Below, piece by piece: positions 56,038-64,000 of a DNA stretch of 64,000 bases. Every line of letters begins with the position of its first letter. Position 1 is the first letter of the stretch. The DNA comes from Zingiber officinale (taxonomy: Eukaryota > Streptophyta > Magnoliopsida > Zingiberales > Zingiberaceae). The stretch is taken from NCBI RefSeq assembly GCF_018446385.1, contig NC_055987.1:8207705-8271704 (forward strand), given 5' to 3'. Made by a program: the position numbers and the translations under genes. The notes beneath the pieces are model-generated. The model made no database searches and was not told the DNA's origin. It saw only the letters and a list, made by a program, of their open reading frames with translations.

Positions 56038-58770
56038 CGAAGCTCAATCGCCGGCGACTCTTGGCGGAGCATCAACGGGAGGGCTCTTCCGGATTCAAGG
56101 GCTCAAATTCTCTCCCTCATTTCCTCGTACGAGACAAAGCAGCTCCCTTTTATGTTAAGCAATAGAGCGATGCTGAGGGGAAAAAACACTAAAACGAACG
56201 ACAATAAACTCAAACAATACACAGGTAATCTGAACCATTGGTAATTGATCTCATCGATCTCATACGACGGGTATGCATTGGGTAGACTAATAAGGACGGA
56301 TTTATGCTTACTTTCTAATGGCAGGATAGAGAACTGATTTATGATCTCATCCGCACAATTTCGAAATTGTACTCTTTTTTTTACCTTATTTACGTTCATT
56401 ATTATTATTTTAAAAATAAAATTACATTAATCCTCTTATTCTTACATTATTATAATAACAATTATAACATAATTACTATATATATATATATATATATAAA
56501 CTATTGTCTCAAAGTACAAGGTAAAATAAAAAAATTCAAAAAAAAATGAAGTTAGGTTGGATTCAATATGATGCCTGTTCTCTACGTTTTTAGTGCCAGC
56601 TTTTGGATCCTTCTCAACACAAACCATTACTTCTAAATAACGGCAATTTTTTATTATCCGGAGGAAACGTTTTTTTTGTGGTTATTCTGCGAATAGATAT
56701 TTCGTTTTAAAAATGAATCCGATCCGTTAATATAATCGAAGTCTACGGAAAAATATTAGAATAGGATTGGGAGTTTTTCTATTCGTGTCAGAGATTTTTT
56801 GATTTGGGTTGATTTAGAACCGAATTGCCTCGGCTTTAATTAAATTTTATTTTAAAAATTAAAGTGCTTTAGGTAAAAACTTATTGTACATGTAATATAA
56901 TGAACGTGTTGTATATGTAATATAAGGAATGAATGAGTGCGTCAGACTCATGTAGTTATGTAATGCTAAGAATCTTAGTAACAAATTACTATAATAAACT
57001 CTTCCTCATAAAAAAAAATTTATATCAGATATTAAATTGATAAAAATATATATTAGATGTTAATCAAAGGCCAAGAAAGGTATACTATTTAATGTCGTCT
57101 GCTCAAGATATTTATGAAAAAAATTTCAACAGTGTTGTCAATCCTAATATGTGGGATTAAAAAGAACTGTCTATATTTTTAATTAAATAGTAAAATAATA
57201 ACAGAAGGTTAATATGATAATTACGAAGTATTGAGATAAAAGTAAAAAATTTATAGAAAAAATAGTAAAAAAAAAATTAAAATCGAGTTGGTTCAAGTTA
57301 TTTAGATTTGAGTTTAGAATTTTCAAATTGTGCTAAGATTCGAATTAAATTCGAGTTAAAATATTTTTATAATATATTTATTTTGATCCGATCCTAACCC
57401 ATCTGATGTATCCGAATTAACACTAGCTGTTCGGAATTCGGATGAACGTTGAACCAACCGGTCCGAGTTGGTCAATTTTACTCGAGGGCAATATGGAAGC
57501 CCAATAATGTCGATCCGGAGGCCCAATTTGAGATGATCAGTTTTAAATGATATATATAATGAATTATGATTTATTTTTATTAACAGAAATTGTAGAATGA
57601 GAATGTCAGTGAATCGTCAACAATTTTGACTTCATAATTCTCCTACTTCGAACATTGAATCCTCCCTAATACGTATGAAATATTTAATTAGATTAATAAT
57701 TCTAAACTTCGTCCTCCTAAACATTTGAATTCCCATTCTAAAGTATTCTTTTTTTATATGTTCTCACGTGTTCTCGTTTGTCTTCATCTAAAATGTCCGT
57801 GAAGTTGATTTTTCAATATTCAATTTTAAATACTGCTAATTCAAAAAAAAAATATTATATGAAATGCCGTCGGATTTAGATGAAATGTTATCCTATTTTT
57901 TTAGGATAATATTTAAATGGTGAGTTTCAAAGAAGATATATGCTTCATATTTGGTCACGTGTTCAAATATTGACAGAACTAGGAATTTAATACGAACAGA
58001 CGGTTCCAATTTGACGAGTCTAATGAGTTAGGTCAGGAATAACGATGGATGGAGACCGGATCCTCGTCCATGTTTTTTTGAACGGATAGTCCACAATCTA
58101 ATTACAGTTAAACTGTAAGTTCATTTTTTTCATATAGTTGCGATCGATTAGGGATGAGTATTCGATTAATTCGATCTATAAATTAATCGAAAATTGATTT
58201 AATATTAACTAATCGAATTAAATCAAAATTTTATTAAAATTGAATTAATCAAATTAATTATTTTAATTAACATCAAATTAATTAAATTTATTTAAAATAA
58301 TAATAAAATTTTTTTTTATAAAATTAATATCAAATTAACTGAATTAACCGAATATTTATCTCTAATTACGATTAATCCGGTCGTCTTCCCACCATGACAA
58401 CCTCCGAACGACCTCCATTGTCATATGTTCTGAAGTAAATTATAATCTAGAGGAAAAAATAAATCATAAAAATCACAATCAATTATAACCGGATAACATT
58501 ATAACCACTATACCCTACCATAATTAAATTGTGCATCCACGTGGATCACCTCTTATCTTCTGCCCTGTCATTGTTTTATTTGTCCTTAATTAATTGTTTA
58601 TTTTATTTTTCTTCCAAAAATAAAATAAATAAAATCGCATATATATATATATCCACGAAAGCTGATAAACTAATTACTTGCCGTTCACGTTCACGCCTCT
58701 CTTTTTTATCTGCAGCAATTTCCCACATTTTCCCTGCATCTTCCTCTCCTCGCAGAGATTGATTGATCGA
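56038..58770. promoter_or_regulatory. Divergent intergenic region upstream of F-box and WRKY genes
   Basis: 2.7 kb with no gene. It holds (TA)11 at 56477-56498 and long AT-rich low-complexity DNA, including repeated AATTAATCGAATTAA-like words at 58155-58370. WRKY-side candidates are a TATATATATATAT run at 58639-58652 and a short pyrimidine-rich leader before the ATG. TTGAC cores, possible W-boxes, occur near 57627, 57970 and 58012. Confidence 0.4.
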
Positions 58771-59445
58771 ATGGAGGGATACGCTCCAGTAGTGGCGCCG
58801 CCGCCGCCGCCGCCGTCATCTTCCTCGCCCTCGCCTCGCCATCAGCTGTCCTTATCATCTGCCGCTGGCGCCTCGTCGAAAGGCGAGCTAGCGAAGGCCG
58901 GCGGGGCCAAGAAGAAGGAGAAGACAGCGAGGAGGCACCGGTTCGCCTTCCAGACGCGGAGCCAGGTGGATATTCTCGACGACGGCTATCGCTGGCGCAA
59001 GTACGGCCAGAAAGCCGTCAAGAACAACAAGTTCCCCAGGTTATTAATTTAATTTAATTTAATTTAATTACCAATGCATTTATTCTTCTTCTTTAAATTT
59101 TTTTTTTCAAAATGAAAATTGTTGTTCATAAAAGATAATCAATCAACAGGCTGAATATCATTAAGCCGCATGCATAGCTGTAATTAATTAATTAAAGAGA
59201 AATAGAATAATTAAGCATGAGAATTAATTAATTTAGCTGCTGGTTTAATATATATGGAATCAAGCAGAAGCTATTACAGATGCACTTATCAAGGGTGCAA
59301 CGTGAAGAAGCAAGTGCAGAGGCTGTCCAAGGACGAAGGCGTAGTGGTGACGACGTACGAGGGAGTGCACAGTCACCCCATCGACAAACCCAACGATAAC
59401 TTCGAGCACATACTCAAGCAAATGCAGGTCTATGCCCAATTCTAG
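58771..59445 (+). CDS. WRKY: WRKY transcription factor, group IIc (WRKY75-like)
   Basis: Two exons, 58771-59039 and 59268-59445, encode 148 residues. A proline/serine-rich start ([14 protein letters not shown]) and a lysine-rich nuclear-localisation-like block ([14 protein letters not shown], 45-57) precede the single WRKY domain. WRKYGQK is at 75-81, and the zinc finger is C-X4-C-X23-H-X-H with C95, C100, H124 and H126. The intron splits the domain after the conserved PR (R90), the usual WRKY intron place in this group. The size and ending ([17 protein letters not shown]) fit the short WRKY75/WRKY45/WRKY24 clade, which binds W-boxes and acts in phosphate starvation, senescence and defence in other plants. 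The exact orthologue cannot be settled here. No HARF or CaM-binding motif is seen, arguing against groups IId and III. Confidence 0.94.
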
Positions 59446-59960
59446 CTTGTTAAATAAGTAATTAATTAATTTCGTTAGTAAATTAATTAATTAGAAACTG
59501 GATCTTGTTTTGTAAATTAATGGAAGGTTAATTGATCGATTAAGTTCCCATGGAGTTTATGTTGTAGCTCCCTAATCATGATACTTTGGTACATTACGGT
59601 GCCGTAATTTCTGTTTTAGGATGTGAGGCAGCGTTTAATTATGCCTTTCATGAAAAGGTGCTCTTTACTTTTTTTTTTTTAAGGGTTAAAAGTAAATAGT
59701 ACTGTAACATATGATAAAATTGTTCTAATTTAATTAAAATTATTATATATGAATTGCCCTTTTAGCAAATTATGTCATGAATTATAAATTATTTGAATTC
59801 AACTAAAATTATTTTAATTCGATCAAAATTACTTTGAAAATTATTGAAGTAGGTTCAGGAGTCATGTAAAATTGTAAGCAAAATCATTTTTATAATATAA
59901 TTCTTTATACTAGAGCTCTTCTTTTCTTCCTATAATTAAAGTACTTTTATCTCCGTATAC
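59446..59960. other. WRKY downstream region
   Basis: AT-rich with many TTAATTAA words near the WRKY stop. Nothing gene-like is seen. Confidence 0.4.
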
Positions 59961-60650
59961 ATGCAACAACTATAAAATTCTTATTTCTCTCTCATCTTAT
60001 TGCATGCAATAATTACTGTGTTGCAAATTTTTAAAGGTGATATAGATGCTACAATATTGTAGCAGCTACTACATAATAGCCGTTACATGTTGTAGCAGCT
60101 TCTGTAGAGTAGCTGGCATAATGTGTAGTTACTATGTTGTAGCAGCTACTATACCGTTGTAGCAGCTTCTGCACCGTTGTAGCAGTTTTTGCACCGTTGT
60201 AGCAGCTTTTGCACCATGAGCGAAATTCGACGTGAGCTATCTGATGCGACCAAAATCTAATTTTTTTAAATCTCTCTCTCATATGCATGCAACAACTTTT
60301 CTCTCTCATCTGCATGCAACAACTATAAAATTCTCATTTCTCTCTCATCTGATTGCATGCAATAATTACTGTGCTACTAAATTTTAAAGGTGATGTAGCT
60401 GCTATAACGTATATCAGTGTTATTGTGTAGCTACTATGTTATAGCAGCTTCTGCATCGTTGTAACAGCTACTGCACCGTTGTAACAACTATTTCACTATT
60501 GTAGCATCTACTGTACTGTTGTAGCAGCACTGTTGTACAACTACTGCATACTAACTACTATAAGTTGTAGTAGCTATTGCATAGTAGCTGCTACGACGTT
60601 GTATCATCCCTACCACAATAATATTTTGCATATAATAATAGGAGAGAGAA
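59961..60650. repeat. Tandem 353-bp duplication containing 20-bp minisatellites
   Basis: Two copies start at 59961 and 60314 (both ATGCAACAACTATAAAATTC, then GATTGCATGCAATAATTACTG-like sequence). Each contains a run of 20-bp units of the form GTTGTAGCAGCTWCTGCACC: four at 60136-60215 and four to five at 60438-60525. The rest is built from degenerate TGTAGCAGCTACT words. No coding sense is evident. Confidence 0.8.
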
Positions 60651-61188
60651 GATAACATTTCATTTTTATTTAAAAAGAAAGTGAGAAAAGTTTTTGCATG
60701 TAGATGAGAGCAAGATTAAAAAAAATAGATTTTGGCTGTAACCCATGTCGGATTTCTCTCTAATAATTTTGGTCAAATTAAATTTTTAAAATTTGAGTTA
60801 ATTTATTTTGACATATTATAGTTGTTATTCTAAGATACTATATATAATAACTTAGAGTAAAGATAATTTTAAAATTAGAAATATATTGAGACTCTGTTTT
60901 AACTTAGTAAAGGTAAAGAATGTTTTTTTAATGAAAAAAATAATTAAGAATGTTCTTTTAAGGTTTTATAGAATGTAATAAGATGATAGGCATTGAAATT
61001 TTTTCTTAATATTCAATATATTGAAGTATAGTATTGGTCTAATGGTCAAGGTTAACTAGTTTAAGTAAGCTTGGGTTGACTCGAACTTGAGTTTCATTGA
61101 TGTGAAATAGAAATCAAGTAGGTTAAATAGAATCATATACTTGGCTTGGGAAGTCCAACGAGAAGTGGACAACAAAAAATTCAAGTAA

Positions 61189-61442
61189 GTCATAAAGAAC
61201 CAAATACTTGGTGATTGGAAGTCTAACATGAAGTTGACAAAGAAAAAGTCCAAGTGGGTCGTGAAGAACCAAACACTTAATAATCAGAAGTCCAATGTAA
61301 AATTGTCAAGGAAAAAGTTTAAGTGAGTCACAGAGGACTAGACACTTCGTGATTGGAAGTCCAATGGGGATTTAGCGAGAGGAAAATTCGAGTGGATCAT
61401 GGAGGACTGAAAACTTAGCACGAGATGAGAAAGTCTAAGTGG
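61189..61442. repeat. 69-bp minisatellite
   Basis: Three full 69-bp units (61189-61257, 61258-61326, 61327-61395) and a shortened fourth. Each has a GAACCAAACACTT-like start, GATTGGAAGTCCAA-like middle and AAGTGGGTC-like end. A partial unit precedes the first. Confidence 0.8.
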
Positions 61443-62071
61443 GTCAAAGTTGACCAAACACTTGGAGAAGAAGTCCTAACATGTTAAGGTTTGTTAGTAT
61501 TAGCTCTAAGTGTCAATTATGAGATGATTGACACATCCTGATTAAACTCATTGAGTTACACTCAAGTGAATTCAACCATATGGATTCAGTATAATCCAAA
61601 TTAGACTAGAATTAGACTCAACTGAATTCATTCATTAAAGAGGATTAATGGAGATTAATGAAATATTAAAAGAGTTAATTTTGAAATTGATTATTTATTC
61701 AATTTTGAAAATTGAATTCAAGAATGAAGAATTCAAAAATGATCTTAATGGAGTGTTAATGCTCATTAAGTGAATTAATGTTCATTAAGTATTTTCATTA
61801 GATGAAATACAAAAGTATATTTTTCTCTCATTTTCAAAATGGGGATTCATTCTTCTTCTTCTCTTCTCTTCCTTTAGCCAAAACTTACTAGAGGGTTGCT
61901 AGCACAACCTTAATTGTTGGTATTCTGCATTTTCTTGTGTTAGTGTGGATACTAGAAGAGGCACGGACACATGATCATGCTAAGATCCTTGTTGTCGGGA
62001 GATTGTGTTCATGCTTCGAAGGTAAAACTCTTTCTCATAAAACTTAGTATATGTTTTTGTTTTTCCTTCAC

Positions 62072-62220
62072 ATGGATCATCTGAAAGGATCTAGTAAGTT
62101 TTTCCGTTGCGCTTTCTGTGTGTTTAGCGCGCTAGATCCTAACAAATGGATCATCTGAAAGGATCTAGTAAACTTTTTCCGCTACGCTTTCTACGTATTT
62201 AGCTCGTTAGATCATAACAA
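62072..62220. repeat. Tandem duplication of about 74 bp
   Basis: Copies 62072-62145 and 62146-62220 both begin ATGGATCATCTGAAAGGATC and end GATC-TAACAA. They differ at scattered sites. Confidence 0.85.
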
Positions 62221-63000
62221 GGTTGACCAGATACTAGACAACGGAAAGTTCTAGCAGACCACGGATGATGGGATGTTGGGTAAAGGAACCCTAAACTCAG
62301 AATATGAGTTTAGGGTTGGGCAATCGATTCGATTGGTGTAATCGATTTGCCCAAAGCAATCTATTGGTTCAATTGATTGTGGGTTATTTCGGGGGCATAA
62401 TAGGGGTTGAAATCGTTTAAAGTAATCGACTAAGACAATCAATTGGACAATATGTTCTCCACTAACAGATGCTTGCCGAATTGATTGGCCTAATCAGATT
62501 AGCTTTGCTAATTGATTGGCCTAATCGATTTATTCTTGTCAATCGATTGATAATGTTTTCTCCTTGAAGAGAAAGTTTTGGAATCAATTGGCTTGATTGA
62601 TTGAAAGCTATCAATCTATTGGTATGACTCAATAATTGATTGGTAAGGTGGAAAAGAACTATTGTTCAGGTTTGAATGGTCGAATCTGATGTAACAATCT
62701 ATTGAGAGTAAAGTTAATACATTAGACGGCATTTTTCATGTCAAAAGAAACCCTAAAAAAGGGGATTTCATGAAGTTTTCAAGTTGTCAATTCTTGAAGA
62801 TTCTGAAGCGAAGTGTTGCTCCATTTATGGGTCAAAAGATATATTTCTGAGCAATAAGAGATCAAACAAGGTGTTCATTGCATTTGTATTTTCTTTCTTA
62901 TCTCTTGTTGTGTTCTTGTAAAAATAAACTTGCACGAGTCATTCTTCGCCTCCGAAAAGTTTCCAAATAGTGGATGTGATAGTTGGTGTTGACGATTTAG

Positions 63001-63624
63001 ATTAATCATCTCAATAAAGTAGATACCAAGTAAATCAAAGTATTATACATGTGAAGTCGAGTTTGAAATAAAATTTTCACTGCATATTCAACAATAAGAA
63101 GAAATTAAAATTATTATTTACCCCTCTACCTCGTATGAGTCCTAACCTATAGAGTAACAAAAACAATATGCATAAATATCATTATTTGATAAAACAAAAT
63201 AAAATCCGTGAGTTATTAAATAATCTATTTTTAAAGAAGTAAATTAATTTTAGAGGGGAAGATAAAAATAGACAACCTAAATGATCAAGCACTTTTTATC
63301 TGAAAACTAATATCTATTCACTTTTTAAAAGATAAAACTATGGTCAAAACCCATTTCATGATGTTGCAAAATGATCAACGTAAAACAATTCAAAGATAAA
63401 ATTAATTATTCTCTCCCGAGTCTAACAGGGACAAAGACATTAAAATAAAAATGGAATATTTTAATTCCTCGTGTCGGTTAATTAAGTTAAACAACTTGCT
63501 AGGCACCTAATTTGGATGTGATTTAGATTATGTGGAACCCACAGGAATGGCCATTGATAAGGCTTGGGGTTGTTTGGGTAAGCTAACACACGGTAACTTA
63601 TCCTCCCCAGTCCGGCGCTTTGGG
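63001..63624. other. AT-rich intergenic DNA
   Basis: Nothing recognisable beyond low-complexity AT sequence. Confidence 0.4.
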
Positions 63625-63790
63625 ACAGAAATCCTCTGGTCCAAGATCCTTGGTTCATTCCTGATTTCCTGTTCATTTATTGATTGGATGAATTAAATCC
63701 CACCTATTTAATAAGTGGGATTCAATTTATCCAACTAATGAACGGATAGGATCGCTTCTGGTCCAGAATTTTTTGGATCAGAGGATCTGA
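63625..63790. mobile_element. Foldback MITE-like element
   Basis: A 166-bp imperfect inverted repeat. The outer arms are CAGAAATCCTCTGGTCC and, on the other strand, CAGATCCTCTGATCC. The inner stem is GGATGAATTAAATCCCAC paired with GTGGGATTCAATTTATCC around CTATTTAATAA. Near-identical flanks CGGCGCTTTG (63613-63622) and CGGTGCTTTG (63794-63803) may be a target duplication. The family is not known to me. Confidence 0.6.
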
Positions 63791-64000
63791 CCTCGGTGCT
63801 TTGCAGTAGACTAATTCATTTTGTTATTTTTAGTTGGCATTTAGAAAATGTTTATAACGAATGATCCATTAGATTAATTATCTATTAAAAAAAATTATCT
63901 ATTAATTTATTAAAACTGATTATACCTGAAAAATTAAAGAACACCCTTGTGTTATCAAGGCAAAAATAATTTTCTCCATTGAATTATACTCCATTGAGGT

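Larger units (their letters stand above)
60990..63000. mobile_element. LTR-retrotransposon debris with internal tandem repeats
   Basis: No coding part. It is recognised by style: AAGTCCAA-type tandem units, duplicated ATGGATCATCTGAAAGGATC segments ending in GATCCTAACAA, repeated AATCGATTG words, and TTCTTGTAAAAATAAACTTG-like LTR 3' sequence near 62920. It probably combines pieces of more than one LTR element, with limits unclear. Old and broken. Confidence 0.4.

Noticed and set aside
54647-56244. Long plus-strand open frames
   Set aside because: They are shadows of the GC-rich exons of the minus-strand F-box/MYND gene, which has the recognisable domains.
59961-60650. Regular 20-bp repeats that recall a CRISPR array
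   Set aside because: Units are adjacent with no unique spacers, the host is a plant nuclear genome, and no cas-like gene is present.

Overview
The window is nuclear DNA from a flowering plant. The genes are split by many GT-AG introns in AT-rich DNA and their first exons are strikingly GC-rich, a gradient usual in monocots. The repeats fit this: an Au-type SINE, RTE-type LINE tails, a copia element, hAT elements and a solo LTR. A commelinid monocot, perhaps Zingiberales, is my guess from the style of the repeats; the sequence does not prove it.

Layout. 1-2592: two copies of a DUF3339 small membrane protein gene. The left is cut by the window edge, the right is truncated, and a solo LTR (491-1388) with a 5-bp target duplication lies between them. 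2600-6324 (+): mitochondrial gamma carbonic anhydrase-like subunit of complex I, two exons. 7039-26466 (+): organellar lysyl-tRNA synthetase, 14 exons. Its intron 11 (about 10.2 kb) holds a giant inverted repeat built from two decayed, head-to-head hAT transposase copies (15089-22783). 28108-32791 (-): rhomboid-like intramembrane protease, five exons, convergent with the synthetase. 33671-53356 (+): SEC24-type COPII cargo adaptor, 24 exons, sharing a short divergent promoter with the rhomboid gene. Its intron 4 carries an old copia element, itself hit by a 712-bp hAT-type element and an Au SINE, with an RTE LINE tail alongside. 54785-56037 (-): F-box/MYND zinc finger protein, three exons. 58771-59445 (+): small group IIc WRKY factor. 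59446-64000: no gene, but several minisatellites, LTR-like debris and a foldback MITE.

All coordinates for spliced genes come from joining exons by hand: splice sites, reading phase and family resemblance agree at every junction. Exactly one intron, in SEC24, uses a GC donor. The genes are ordinary housekeeping or regulatory genes with unrelated roles (complex I assembly, organelle translation, membrane proteolysis, ER export, ubiquitin ligation, transcription) and do not form a pathway. The most unusual structure is the long hairpin-capable hAT palindrome inside the synthetase intron.
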